Shown here: piece after piece, positions 10,441-21,959 of the stretch
Position numbering within the stretch: position 1 is the stretch's first letter
How the letters are laid out: every line of letters begins with the position of its first letter
Origin: Adiantum capillus-veneris
Taxonomy: Eukaryota > Streptophyta > Polypodiopsida > Polypodiales > Pteridaceae
Assembly: GCA_014529385.2 (NCBI GenBank)
Contig: CM043968.1
Location: forward strand, 30,951,513 to 31,015,512
Length of the DNA stretch: 64,000 bases
Reading direction: 5' to 3'
Translations under genes and position numbers: made by a program
Notes under the pieces: model-generated
Told to the model about the DNA's origin: nothing
The model's database searches: none
What the model saw: only the letters and a program-made list of their open reading frames with translations

Positions 10441-11247
10441 ACAAAGAATAGATCATCCGCCAAAATAATGACCACAGATTCCAGTACTCTTGCGACAACA
10501 ACTACAAATTCACAATCAAAGATGCACTCAACTGCTACAAGATTTACTCTTCAAGAGAGTTTTGACACAGAATACCTCGACATCAAAAACCCTAGAGTAC
10601 ACTACTCAAGACCCACCTCTTGCATGCATAATGTGTTTACATGCATTGACATCAAAAGCATGGTAGGGCCAATCTCGGCCATGCATAGACACAATTTTTT
10701 GCCCATGCAATAGACAACCCAAACAAAACTTTATCGTCTCGGAGGACTTGAGCAAGGAGGAGGGAGACACATTTAAATGTGGACCTAAGCGTATGAATTT
10801 CGAAGAGAAAAATGGCAATGTTTTGAAGTAATTGTGTGTTAATGCGTGAATTTCTTTTAAAAATTAGATGATATGCCTTAATTATGAGATGAATGGGGAA
10901 CGTAATATGATAACCCCTAGGAGTGCATATATTGTACATACATGTCAAAAAGCCAAAAAAAATAGTGCAATTTTTACTTGTATTGTGTGTTTTCATGCCA
11001 CAATCATGATAAAAAAGGTAAGCTACAGTATCCTCGCATGCTTTCCTTGTTGAGGTTTCTTTCCCTCTAAGCCTCCTCTGGGGAAGGTCTTCGCTCCTCC
11101 CTAGGGTGAATGGCGTCCTCCTTTCCTCATCAGCATTGTAGATAACTTCCTAACAAACTCTGGCTGAGTATAACCTTGATTCTGTGAGACAATAGCAAGA
11201 GAGTAGAGGCAATCAAGAGCAGCAAGGGCATGGACTATTGCTTGAAA
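10441..11247 (+). other. Unassigned interval, possible polypurine tract of Gypsy-A1
   Basis: A purine run AAGGAGGAGGGAGA at 10754-10767 could be the 3' polypurine tract, but what follows does not resemble the A1 5' LTR. A 92-codon frame at 10435-10713 has no recognisable domain. The stretch 10771-11247 has no gene or repeat I recognise. Confidence 0.4.
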
Positions 11248-11327
11248 ATCCACATGAGAAGTACATCACCCTCACGCTTTACATACAATGTGCTTTCTGG
11301 TGGATTGTTATTACGAAAACCTTGTTT
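11248..11327 (-). pseudogene. Fragment of a Copia-2-like reverse transcriptase
   Basis: About 80 bp closely match 18044-18120 of Copia-2, including the text encoding (minus strand) VKREGDVLL, which lies just before the YVDD box in Copia-2. It is abutted at 11328 by Gypsy-B1 integrase, so this is a chimeric junction between two unrelated elements. Confidence 0.7.
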
Positions 11328-12220
11328 GGAAAGGACCATAGTATCTTTTTGCTAGCTTAGCATAATACTTTAGATGGCCCGTAGGATTTTTGCCCATCAT
11401 TCGCCTTACTCAAGCCTTAGGAAACTTAAGTAAGATGCGATCATTTTATTTGAACGTTAAGGCCCTTCTGTGCTTGTCAGTAACAGCTTTTTTCCTTTGT
11501 TGAGAGATGGATATAGCCTCCTTAATCTTTTGAAAAGATTCTTGTAGGTAACGGCTATACTCATCAGCAGCGAAGATCTTCCCATGTACTTTGAGTAGCA
11601 AGGGACTTTTTGGTCTTCTCTTAATGATCTCAAAAGGTGCTTTCCCATAGAAGTATGTACAGTATTATTGTAGGCATACTCTACAAGAGGTAAGTACTTT
11701 TCCCATTGTGAGCATTGATCTACTTCGGAAACATAAGTCTTGAGTAGATCAAGTATCGTAAGATTGGCTATCTCACTTTGGCCATCCGTTTGTGGGTGAT
11801 AGGCCGAAGAGAAATTCAATCTTGTTTCTAGATTTTCAAAGAGAACTTTCCAAAAGTTACTGGTCATTCTAGGATCTCTATATGACACGATGGATGTTGG
11901 TAATCCATGGTGTTTGAAAATCTGAGATATGAAGAGAGTTGCCATTTGGTGTATCTTAATAGTCTTTTTGACACGAATAAAGTGTGCTTGATTGCTAAAC
12001 CAGTCGACTATTTTCCATATTCCCATATTCCATGGATAGACTTGGGTAATCCAAATATGAAATCCATGGATATACTCTCCCATGGTGAATTTGGAATAGG
12101 CAATGGCTGGAGTGATCCAGGTTGCTTCCCTCTATCATACTTGGTCTTTTGGCATACTACACATTTTGAAACATACTCTTGTATGTCCACTTTCATGGTA
12201 GGCCAATGGAAATACGTCTC
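11328..12220 (-). pseudogene. Gypsy-B1 integrase
   Basis: On the minus strand: the CC half of the HHCC finger (EYVSKCVVCQKTK, about 12190-12130), then SMDFIFGLP (first Asp, about 12070), DWFSNQAHFI, a decayed SYRDPRMTSNFW where the second Asp lies, and AYHPQTDGQSEIAN with the catalytic Glu near 11776. These are followed by LPLVEYAYNNTVH and the start of the C-terminal region. Frame changes occur near 12010 and after 11640. The expected chromodomain is cut off at 11328. Confidence 0.9.
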
Positions 12221-12226
12221 TACTCC

Positions 12227-13831
12227 TCAAAAAGTAGGTTGAATACCTCTATGCCCCGCATAGGGAGGAGCATGGGATTCATACATAACTTTCTCACGAA
12301 GGGAATGGGTAACACATAGCCTATTGTTGTGGAGAAGATAACCATCCTGCAAGGTGAATGGTTCCTCTTTCTTCCCCAAAGCAAGGGCTGACAATATGTC
12401 TCTAAAGTCAAGGTCAGTAGCATACTCATCTATAATAGAAGATAGATCATTGTGAGTAGCTATAGACATCGAATTAACTTTTGGTCGTCGTGTGAAATTG
12501 CATCGGCCACCCACTTGATTGTGCTTACCAGCAATGTGAGCAATATGGAAATTAAATTGCAAAAGAAAATTTTCCCACCTCATTTGTTTGTTGGAAAGCT
12601 TGGTTTGCATCATGAAATACTTGAGACTTTGGTGGCCGGTTCGTAGAATAAATGGAGTCCCCAATAGGTAGTGCTTCCATGTGTCTAGGACATGTAGAAC
12701 AACTAAAAGCTCTTTCTCATAAATGCCCAAGACTCATTCATCTATATTGAGCCTTCGGCTCTCATATGCTATGGCATGCCCTTCTTCAAGCAAAACTGCT
12801 CCAAGGCAATCACCACAAGCATCACATTGGACCTCAAATGGCTTTGAGAGATCCGGAAGAATGAGGACTGGTTGGAAGTTCAGCTTCTCCTTGAGCTTAT
12901 CAAAAGCATTTTGCTCCTTAGTAGTCCATACATACTTAACATTTTTCTTAGTTAAGTTATGTAGTGGTCCTGCTATTTGAGAGAATTTAGCTATGAAGCG
13001 TCTAGAGTATGCGTACATACCAACAAAGCTTCTTAGCTCATGTAGATTCCTTGGATTCGGCCATGCTTTTATTACCTCTAACTTTGATGGATCCATACCA
13101 TCTTGAGAGATAATATGATCTAGGTATTGAATCTCTTGAAGGAAAAATTTGCTTTTCTTTTGGTTGAGAAAAAGCTTGTTCTCCCTCAATGCTTGAAAAA
13201 TCACTTGGAGATGTTGTTTATGTTCCTCCAAAGACTTGGAGTAGATGATGATATCATCAAAGAACACTTCAGTGAATTTGTGGTAAGGTCAAAAAAAATT
13301 ATCCATTAGACGATTGAACGTGGCTGGTGCTTTAGTCAAGCCAAAAGGCATGACTAGATATTCATAGAGACCAAACATTGTGCAAAAGGCGGTCTTTAAG
13401 ATATCTTCATCCACTATCCTTATTTGATGATAGCCACTTTTAAGGTCAATCCTACTGATGTAGGTAGAGCCTTGTAGCTTATCAAATAGATCTTCTACCC
13501 GAGGCACGAAAAATCTATTTTCGATAGTGATATGGTTTAGTGCTTGATAGTCCACACACATACGGTATGTACCATCTTTCTTTCACACTAAAAGGGTTGG
13601 AGAACAAAAGGGAGAGGAACTAGACCTCACAATCCCTTTGTCTACTGATTCATGTACTTGCCTCATGATCTCCTCTTGTTGAGCTTGAGAGACTCGATAA
13701 GGAGGCTTGTTAGGCGGTGAGCTTCCTAGAAGGAGCTCAATGGGATGGTCATCATCCCCTCGTTTTGGAGGTAAGTCCATAGGGATATCATCGATGAACA
13801 CATCTTGGAATCCTTTTATAAAATTAGACAA
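12227..13831 (-). pseudogene. Gypsy-B1 reverse transcriptase and RNase H
   Basis: On the minus strand the RT appears as three open pieces: 13831-13583 (RQVHESVDKGIVRSSSSPF), 13561-13289 ([37 protein letters not shown]) and 13267-12734 ([16 protein letters not shown], the catalytic F-F-D-D box). RNase H follows as FEVQCDACGDCLGAVL (12815-12770) and, after a TGA at 12731, IYEKELLVVLHVLDTWKHYLLG. The stop pattern indicates decay by point mutation. The homologous piece in B2 (49940-51086) helps to place the breaks. Confidence 0.92.
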
Positions 13832-13840
13832 GTCTAACTC

Positions 13841-15446
13841 TTATTGATTCCTACCATTTAGATTTGATGAAACATTAAGATCTTTTAGAGACTCTTTGAC
13901 AAAAATCATGTACGTAGAAACTGAGCTCTTCATTGATTTATCAAAAGCAAGAGGATTTACTAGTGGAATAGTGCGACCACGCTCACTAGCATCTATATGC
14001 ATGTTCTTTCCCCTGTAGGTGAAGTAGATTCTCCTTTCAAGGAACTTCATATTGGCAGCCATGTGATCAAACCATGGTGCCCCTAGGATAGCATCATCTT
14101 GGAGAGGAGAGATGAAAAAGTCTTCTTTGTCAACATAGCTTTGGACATGAAGCCTCAACTTCCCAATCAAGGGAGTAACGGAGGCTTGTTGTCCCTTGAA
14201 AGCTGTGTCAGCCATTACCATATCTCCCATCTCAAAAGCTTGAATGCCCAACTTGGTGGCCAACTCCGTTGATATGAATTTGTGAGTAGAGCCAGGGTCA
14301 AACAAGATGAAAGCATCATGCTTTCTTACCTTTCCCCAAGCATAGGAAAGGGATGATCCTTTGCAATGAACATCCTCTTTTGGAGCTTCGATGGTGGAAG
14401 CCCTAGGAGTCTCATTTGCGAGCATTCTTTTTGGGGCAAGAACGATTGCCATGTCCTTGCTCCCCACACTTGAAACACTTATGGTCCTTGCAAAAAGCTT
14501 CAAGACCTTCGGAGAGAGTTTGTTTTTGCCTTTGTAAACTCCCTTCTGCTTGGACCACTTGTTGTTGCTGGAAGTGCCTTGGGAAGAATTTTGAGCATTT
14601 ATTTTCCCCTTTGCATCATTTTTGTCTTTGTTTTCCATGGGCTTGACATTCCGTCTAGCCCCTTGATGGAAATTGATGCGTGAAGCAACCATGGTGTGAT
14701 GGATTACTTCGGTGATAGAATTAGGCCATTGAGAGTTGATGTAGCCGGCCATCTCTTCAACTAATCCCGAAGAGAATTGTTGCTTTTGCTCAGCAAAGTC
14801 TATCTTTTGAAAGACAGTAGCCTTGAGATGTAAATTCCAAAACTTGTCTACATACTTGTGGATAGACCCATGAGAGAGAAGCTTCAAGATGCGCCATTCG
14901 GTAAGCACTTTGTCCTTTGCATCACTTGCAAAGAATTGCTTCATGATGGAAACTCGTAGATTTTTCCATGTCTTTGGGGCTTCGTCGTTGCCACGAAGGC
15001 TAGCCCACCATTGACGAGCTGATTTTTGGAAGTGCATAGCTACATGGTGTAGCTTGGAGGACTCCATGAAGCCCTCGTCTCCAAAGCATATCAAATTGTT
15101 GGATGAAGACCAACACTTTGTCGGTAGCACCAAAGGTGCCATCATAGGTGAGAAAAGAGATACTCTTTCCTCCCTCTTTGAACTTCTTTAGCTTTTGTGA
15201 CCTTTGCCATGTAGGGTATGATTTAAAATGTCCTCCCCTCTTGTATTCTCTAGGAGAATAGCCATAGCGTTTGTTGGAAGAGGAGGAAGGTAAGAAAGAA
15301 GGAGAAGAGGGTGACCTCTTTCTAGCCCTTTTCTTCCTTTGTTTACTTTCTTCCCTTTTGGAATGACTAGAAGAAGGACTATGTGTTGATCTTTTCCTCT
15401 TGGGAGGAGTGAGCGATCGTCTAGACCGCAGTCTTCGTGGAGCCAC
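13841..15446 (-). pseudogene. Gypsy-B1 Gag and protease
   Basis: Gag starts at the ATG 15446 with a strongly basic Arg/Lys/Ser-rich N-terminus, then KLKKFKEGGKSISFLTYDG. A frameshift near 15120 moves to the 13841-15145 frame, where the Gag core continues (QWWASLRGNDEAPKTW, QFFASDAKDKVL). Between about 14508 and 14416 a one-base loss followed by a one-base gain puts the CCHC knuckle out of frame; in the B2 copy the same DNA reads CFKCGEQGHGYRSC. The protease follows at FILFDPGSTHKFIS: the catalytic D-S/T-G is D-P-G (codons 14299-14291), then DAILGAPWFDHM. Loss of the knuckle and of the Ser/Thr would both be expected to impair function. Confidence 0.9.
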
Positions 15447-15641
15447 ATCTTCGGAGGAACTTAAAGTTTTATTGCTTTCTTGTTCTTTAAATTCCTCCTC
15501 TCATATGGGAGAGAGTATTCTTTTGGGGTCTCTTCAAGAGGCCTCCTAAGCTCTCTCTCCTCTTGGAGAGGAAGGGAAATCCCATAAGCGCGAAGTTGTT
15601 GTGTAACTTTGGCTTGCAAAGCAGGGCTGCCCATAACTTGC

Positions 15642-15808
15642 AGACCGCGTTTTGCACAATGTTTGGTCTCTATGAATATATAGTCATGCCTTTTGGCTTG
15701 ACTGATGCACCAACCACGTTCAATCATCTAATGGAGAAAATTTTTAGACCTTACCGCAAATTCACTAGAGTGTTCTTTGATGATATCATCATCTACTCCA
15801 AGTCTTTG
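15642..15808 (+). pseudogene. Inverted 167-bp family-B RT fragment lodged between Gypsy-B1 leader and LTR
   Basis: On the plus strand, opposite to the rest of B1, the sequence encodes [19 protein letters not shown], then a [10 protein letters not shown] block and [13 protein letters not shown], which is family-B RT. On the left, the B1 leader matches B2 up to about 15641. On the right, homology to B2 resumes at TGATACCA (15808), the remains of the PBS, just before the LTR. Relative to B2, about 520 bp of leader is replaced by this piece. Confidence 0.9.
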
Positions 15809-15815
15809 ATACCAA

Positions 15816-16390
15816 TGTAATGGAATTGGCCTAATAACTTGAGAGTAGCGGAAATTAATGAGAGTACTTTTGAAAAATTACTTTGTGAGTATAGCGGGTG
15901 AATGTAATTGAAGATAGCAACTTAAACATAGCAATTAGTTAACTTGCCATGAACAATACTTTTGCAAGAGAGAATTTAGAGAACATGAAAACAGTTGAGG
16001 ACCGGATTTATGTGGAGCCGGTCCCCCTTCAATAGGCATTTGTATTATGATTTCTCCCATTAAGAGAGACTTGTTACAATACCATCTTTGTGTTCCTTGT
16101 GACCTAGGTGATGCAATGAAGATGGAAAGCTTCATGCATCACAAGCATAACATAAACTTTGTGGAAAGCTTTAACTATCGCAAGCCTCAGTTCAAGACCT
16201 CAAACACCTTCAAAGGTGGAGAGAGCTAGCAGGGAATGAGGGTAGGGAAGAGGAAGAAGAAATATTTCATAGGAGAAAGAATTAGTTCCTCACTTATCAT
16301 CACTCTTCTTGATAGCATACATAATAGCATAGTGATGAAGATGGAGAAGATGGCAAGCTTAAGCATTGAAGCATGGCTCTTGGTTGGGTT
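15816..16390 (-). repeat. LTR of Gypsy-B1, PBS-proximal part
   Basis: Starting TGTAATGGAATTGGCC at 15816, this is closely similar to 53597-54165 of Gypsy-B2 and lies beside the remnant primer site ATACCA. Homology to B2 fades near 16390, so the LTR's other end is not fixed. Open frames here (16047-16229, 16236-16418) also occur in B2 and are LTR text, not genes. Confidence 0.8.
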
Positions 16391-16777
16391 GTACAAGTTT
16401 GCAACCAGTCTTCATTGAAAATGCATACAACTTGACCAATGAGGTGGGAACACATCATAATGCAACTCAAGCTTATCCTACACTTGTCCTAGCTTACCTT
16501 GAATGAAGAACTCTCCCTCCCCACTTTGGACTCTTCTTGGCAAGTAGAGACACCACACATACTTGTTAAGTTCGCACAAAGCAAGTGTGTGCTACTTTGG
16601 ACATGTGGCCTAACCAAGCTTAGTAAACAAAGACTAGAGTCATCTGACTAAATGAGGAAGGGCTGATCCAACCTTAGTCTTTGGTTTTTCCATTTTATAT
16701 ATTAAAAACCATAAACTTACTCTTTTATTAATTAGCTCGGGTGCAAGACCTTTGCACAAACCTTGGAGGCTTATGAA
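16391..16777. other. Unassigned flank, with one copy of a 48-bp tandem repeat
   Basis: No gene is visible. At 16739-16777 is GGGTGCAAGACCTTTGCACA... ending TTATGAA, repeated at 21969-22007 on the other side of Copia-2. Removing Copia-2 restores a direct tandem of a roughly 48-bp unit, into which the element inserted. The stretch may be the distal part of the B1 LTR or an LTR of the neighbouring B3. Confidence 0.6.
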
Positions 16778-17005
16778 TGTTGGAACTAGAGTTGGAGGGA
16801 AATGCACACAGCTTCTAGAGAAGATGAAGAAAGCTCAAGGCACACAGCAGAGAGTGTATTACTTAGTGTGCATTGGAAAGATAGATAGCCCTAGAGTGAT
16901 GGACGTATATACAATGCACGAGGGGAAAACCTCCTAAAGAGGAGAAAAATGCCCCGGCGGTCCTAGTGTGTTCACACACATCACTACCACATGTATATGG
17001 TAACA
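16778..17005 (-). repeat. 3' LTR of Copia-2 (228 bp) and adjacent polypurine tract
   Basis: Plus-strand limits are TGTTGGAACTAG (16778) and GGTAACA (17005). The minus-strand polypurine tract lies just outside at 17006-17020 (CTAGGGAGGAGT on the minus strand). It matches the 5' LTR over its full length, apart from the duplicated block. Confidence 0.92.
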
Positions 17006-17049
17006 ACTCCTCCCTAGGAGTGATGCGGTGAATGAGGGCTGGCACGAAG

Positions 17050-20000
17050 AGTAAAGGGAAGTTCCATGCCCTGACAGGATCAGTCCACAAAAGAGAGCAA
17101 GCCCAAAGATTTGAGGAAAGCTTCGAACTTCTCACGAGACAATGCCTTTGTGAAAAGATATGCAAGGTTGTCCTATGGTGTTGGCACATAAGCCAAGCTA
17201 ATCTCTCCTGTTGTGAGCCTCTCCCTGACATAGTGGTAATGTACCTCAATGTGCTTTGCGAGCATGCAAAACTGGGTTCCTCGCAAACTGCCAATGCGCT
17301 TTGACTGTCATTGTAGATGATGTTGGCAATGTCTTGTCCAACACCCAGATCAACCTGAAGGTGTCTGAGCCATACGCACTCAATCGTAGATGTGAATACT
17401 GCCTTGTACTCAGCTTCACAACTAGAAGTGGCCACATTAGCCTGCTTCTTACTCAACCATGAAATACATGAACTGCCAAGCATGAAATGAAAACCACTTG
17501 TGGACACTCGCATGTCATAACAACGAGCCCAATCTGAGTCCGAAAAAGTACGTGAATCTGGCCACAATGATCCCCCCTTGAAATAAAAGAAGCCAAGATG
17601 CAAAGTGCCACTCAAGTAGCAAAAAATCATCTTGACTGCCTACCAATGCTTAGACCCTGGGCTATGCATAAATCTGCTGACTTGTGAGACTGTAAACTGA
17701 ATATCCGGCCTCGTGTTGCATACAGAAATGAGGCAGCCATCAGTTTGGTAAAGAGTGACATTAGCAGGATCACCAGCATCATTTAGACTCAACTTCAAAC
17801 CTGTTTCCATGGGAGTGGCAATAGGTTTGCAATCCTCAAGTCCAAACTTACATAGCAATGTCTCTATGTAACTTTTCTGACACAAGGAAATACCACCATC
17901 ACACTGCTTAAACTGTATGCCCAAGTAATGATGCAACGTCCCCAAATTTTTCATCTTGAAAGTAGCATTCAAATCAGCCTTAAATTCAGCAATATGTGCC
18001 TCATTGGGACCAATGATCAGCAAATCATCCACATAGAGAACAACAATGAGAAGTACATCACCCTCACGCTTGACATACAATGTGCTTTCTATTGGATTGT
18101 ATTAAGAAAGCCTCATTTGACCAAATGAGTGTCAGCTTTCTCATACCAAGCACAAGGAGGTTGCTTCAACCCATACAATGCCTTCTTATATCTGCACACT
18201 TTGTCCTCTTGTCCTTTCTTGACAAAACCGTGAGGCTGTGTTACATAGACTTCCTCAAAAATGTCACCATTCAAGAAAGCAATAACAATATTGCATTGAT
18301 GGACATCACAACCAAAGGGAGTTGCCAATTCACATAGAAAACGAACATTACTTATACAACAAGTGGGAGCAAAAGTTTCTTCATAATCTATGCCTTTCTA
18401 TTGCACATAGCCTTTTGCAAGAAGTCGAGCCTTATGGCGATCAACCTCACCACCCGGATTGCCTTTCAACTTTTAAACCCACTTTATACCAATGGCCTTT
18501 TTGCCATGAGGCAAATCACATAAAGTGCATGTGTCGTTTTCTATAAGTGCATCATATTTTGATTGCGTGGCAGCCATCCAATTTTTTTGAATTTTGTGCT
18601 TCATCAAAAGATAGAGGTTCCTCTATATCACATAAGCTAGACACAGCCAAGCATAACAATCTGATGCATAAGAGGCATGGCGAGAACCTGAACAGTATGG
18701 CTAGACAAAGGTGCATCCAATTTACTGTCACGCAAAGTGTGCACCAACCATTTTGGCATACCTCTAGCCTGCTCATTTTCAGCCCTTTCCTCATCAAACA
18801 TCATGTACATTTGCATCAATAATAGACTGATATGTAACATTTTTAGAAAACCCCATAGGGTGTACATTTGCCTCATTTGAATTTACATTCAAAATTCCAC
18901 CACTAAAAAGAGTCAATAAACTGTCATAAATGTCCTGTGATCTTACATTACTATCTCTAGTACATGACAGCAAAGGCTGAACAGAATCTTCCACAAACAC
19001 AACATCATGTGAGACCAAAATACGCTTTGTTTGCGGATGGAACAACCTGTAACCTTTGCTTTCAGCAGTATAAGCAACAAAAATACATTTGACAGCCTTA
19101 TCATATATCCAATTTTTGCCGATGCACTTGTGGCACTAAACCATAAGCCAATCAGCCAAAAGCACACATGTGCTCAATAGATGGCTTTCTATCATGCCAT
19201 GCTTCATATGGATTCATAGACTACAACGCTTTTGTAGGACACCTTTTGAGTACATAAGTGGCAGACATGACAGTCTCCAACCAAAACGAATGTGGTAAAG
19301 CTTGACTCTTGACCATACATCGTGCCATTTTTGTAAGAGACCTGTTTTTCCTCTCAGTGACACCATTTTGCTAAGGCGTATACGGCACTGTACATTGGTG
19401 TTTTATCCCATGACTAGCCAGAAATGCATTAAATTCATGAGACATATACTCCCCCCCTCGATCGGAACGGAGGGTGCCCATAGTACATTTCGAGACATTT
19501 TTAGCCATAACAAGAAATTGCTTGAAGCACAACACTTCGGACTTAGCTTTCAACGGATATATCCATGCATGAACGGAGTAGTCATCAATGAAAGTCACGA
19601 AGTACAAGTAATTTCCTAAGGATGGAGTTTGCATAGGCCCACAAACATCACTATGCACAAGTTGCAATCTGCATGTAGCACGACTGACCCTCCTTTGGAA
19701 ACTTAGCATACTACATTTTACCCAAAATACAACCTTCACAAACGTGTTTGGCAGATGCTTCAAGAGGTGGCAAAGAAGCAACAATATCATATTTTTGCAA
19801 ACGCAGCAAACTGGCAAAACTCAGATGCCCAAAATGTGCATGCCACAGTTTTTCATCTGAAACAACCCTTGAATCTGCAACTGCATTTGCAAAATTTTAT
19901 CCACACTTGTCATACAAAGTGAGCTTATACAACCCATGACACAAAAGGCCAGATGCAACAGTTTCATCACCAAAATTGAGATCATGAACTGTACATCTAT

Positions 20001-21421
20001 CATCCACAAATTTGACTACGAGACCAAGTCTAGTAAGTGCAAATATAGACAAAAATTTCTTTTTTATCCCAAGTACATACAATGCATCAACAAGTGTGAA
20101 AGAACTGCCACTTGTAGCAGTAAGCACAATCTTTCCAACTCCTTGAACAGGATAAGAGGCATCATTGGCACAAGTCACTGTATTCCCATGAGGGACAGAC
20201 TCAATAGAGGTAAACAAATCACGATGTGAGGTAATGTGCTTTGTAGCACCACTATCAAAATACCACACATGTGAATCTGCAACAACTGACATACATGCAT
20301 CATGGACAATAGGATCATAAGTGAACTCTACACTAAATGCCCATTCTGCATCAACATGAGCATCACAATCTCCTTTGCCAAAAGACTCTACAATCCCTGC
20401 ACTTGTATTGGACCGGATCCAGTCTCTTTCTTCTTAGCCTCTTTTGCCTTCAATTTTGGACACTTCTTAATCAAGTGATCATTAGATTTACAATAACGGC
20501 AATGCATCTTCTTTTTGCCCTTATCACCAAAATTGCTAGACAAAGTGTTGCCAGGAGAAGCATTAGGAATAGAAGTTTTGCCATTTGCAACAGAACCATA
20601 AGAAGTGGTTACAATGCTGTTCTCACCTTTTCTTTGAGCTGCGATAAAAGCTTGTTCAACTACACACTGCCTAGTCTTGTTTTTTCTAGAAAGTGACTCT
20701 TGCAACATCAATGTGTATAATGTATCAAACTTGACAACTTCAAGATCTCCTTGGGTCATAAGTCTCCAAGTACTAGCAAAAGTCTGGTAAGAATCTGGGA
20801 AAGCATCAAGAACAGTATGCACAAGTGAACTGACATAAATGACTTCTCCTACAGAAATTAGTTTCATTAACATCCTTGACACCAGTAAGGAAAGTGTCCA
20901 TTTCATCTTCCTCATACAAATTCTTCAATTCCAGTTCTTTACGCAGCAAAGCAATTTTAGCCTCATTGAGGCTTGTCTAAAGACCTATCCCAAGCCCGTA
21001 TTGCAGATTTTGTTGAACGGATGTGAGAAGTGATAGTGCGCTTCACAGACAATGCAATCAATGCATGAGCCTGTGCATCTCTTACATCTCAATGAGCCTG
21101 CTCAACCGTAGGCAAAACAGCTCTGACAGTAGCAACCCTGGCAGCAAAACCTAGAGCATCCTCAACATCGCCTGCATCCACAGTATCATAACGTAGATCA
21201 ATGCCCTACACAATGTTCCAAACTCCCTTTGATACAAGTACATGTTGCATCATGTAAGCCCACATAGGGTAATTGTCCCCATCCAATCTATCCTCAACAA
21301 CAAATAAACATCTTGAACACATTTGTGTTGTTGTTAGCAATGGAAAATGCATGCACCTGATGTGAAAACTACCCAAAATGAGAATAAACTGAGTGAGACT
21401 AGCACGTGCTATATAGAACAA
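17050..21421 (-). pseudogene. Copia-2 gag-pol, multiply interrupted
   Basis: Minus-strand order: Gag N-terminus (RLDGDNYPMWAYMMQHVL near 21290); Gag core and CCHC knuckle CRYCKSNDHLIKKC (about 20510-20465); protease WYFDSGATKHIT (about 20262-20227, D-S-G intact); integrase with QLVHSDVCGPMQTP, FIDDYSVHAWIY, LRSDRGGEY and then a TAG within YTP-stop-QNGVTER at about 19372; RT with KARLLAKGY and DYEETFAPT (about 18430-18340), ALYGLKQPP, and VLYVDDLLIIG (about 18040-18010); RNase H with SDSDWARCYDM, SSCEAEYKAVF and YNDSQSALAV (about 17545-17310). There are stops or frameshifts between nearly all blocks, so it is not functional. The sequence at 11248-11327 is a fragment of a close relative. Confidence 0.93.
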
Positions 21422-21618
21422 CCCGCAGTTGACTGTATGGGACCTATTATGTAGTAATTTGCACTAACAAAAATTCATCACAAAATGATAAAATTGCCTG
21501 TGCAGACTTGGTTGTAGCGGAAACGAAGGTTGAAATGAACCAAAGCTCATTGAAATATGAGAAAACAAGCAATGGTGTTCTGGCGACGCTGGCGACTAAG
21601 CCCGAGAGGACATGACCT

Positions 21619-21630
21619 GCTGTGATACCA
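21619..21630 (-). other. Primer-binding site of Copia-2
   Basis: The minus strand reads TGGTATCACAGC, one base different from the standard TGGTATCAGAGC initiator-Met site, two bases inside the 5' LTR. Confidence 0.88.
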
Positions 21631-21632
21631 AT

Positions 21633-21954
21633 TGTTGGAATTAAGGTTGCAGGGAAAGGCACACAGCTTGGAGAAGATGAAGGAAGCTCAAGGCACACAA
21701 CAAAGAGTGTATTACTTAGTGTGCAATGTAAAGATAGATAGCCCTAGAGTGATGGGCGTATATACAGTGCATGGGGGGGAAACCTCCTAAAGAGGGGAAA
21801 AATGCGCCGACGGTCCTAGTGTGTTCACACACATTACTACCACATGTATATGGTAGTAATGTGTGCACGGGGGGACAAACCTCCTAAAGAGGAAAAAATG
21901 CCCCAATGGTCCTAGTGTGTTCACACACATGACTACCATATGTATATGGTAACA
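21633..21954 (-). repeat. 5' LTR of Copia-2 (322 bp) with internal tandem duplication
   Basis: It runs from TGTTGGAATTAAGG (21633) to GGTAACA (21954). A block of about 97 bp beginning CCTCCTAAAGAGG occurs twice (21783 and 21880), accounting for the extra length over the 3' LTR. The copies have diverged slightly. Confidence 0.92.
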
Positions 21955-21959
21955 ATGAA

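Larger units (their letters stand above)
3670..10770 (+). mobile_element. Gypsy-A1: Ty3/gypsy LTR retrotransposon, degenerate, atypical domain order
   Basis: In plus orientation: LTR (3670-4624), Asp-tRNA-like PBS (4628), leader with palindrome array (about 4985-5745), RT (about 6535-7296), RNase H (to about 7851), duplicated finger module plus integrase (to about 9540), then a retropepsin-like domain (9640-10080) and a Trp-x-Pro-Lys repeat region. No Gag is recognisable between leader and RT, where only about 500 bp is available. A purine tract at 10754-10767 may be the polypurine tract, but no 3' LTR matching 3670-4624 follows, so the right end is approximate. The RT and integrase resemble the Tat/Athila-like non-chromodomain gypsy group, which is inference from motif style. 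Confidence 0.85.
11328..16390 (-). mobile_element. Gypsy-B1: chromovirus-type Ty3/gypsy element, 3' truncated
   Basis: Minus-strand order: LTR (from 16390 or beyond to 15816), a rearranged leader, Gag and protease (15446-13841), RT and RNase H (13831-12227), integrase (12200-11328). The element is broken in the integrase C-terminus, where a copia scrap abuts, so its chromodomain and 3' LTR are missing. Family B is assigned to the chromoviruses because the relative Gypsy-B3 still shows a chromodomain after integrase. The copy at 49940-55133 is a close relative. Stops and frameshifts make B1 inactive. Confidence 0.9.
16778..21954 (-). mobile_element. Copia-2: complete but degenerate Ty1/copia element (5177 bp), TSD ATGAA
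   Basis: Both LTRs (16778-17005 and 21633-21954), the PBS and a polypurine tract are present, and the 5-bp duplication ATGAA flanks the element (16773-16777, 21955-21959). Gag, protease, integrase, RT and RNase H fragments follow in copia order on the minus strand. LTR lengths differ (228 versus 322 bp) because of an internal duplication in the 5' LTR. Stops in every domain indicate an old insertion. Confidence 0.95.

Noticed and set aside
14416..14646. Cys-rich plus-strand frame 14416-14646
   Set aside because: Antisense shadow of Gypsy-B1 Gag.
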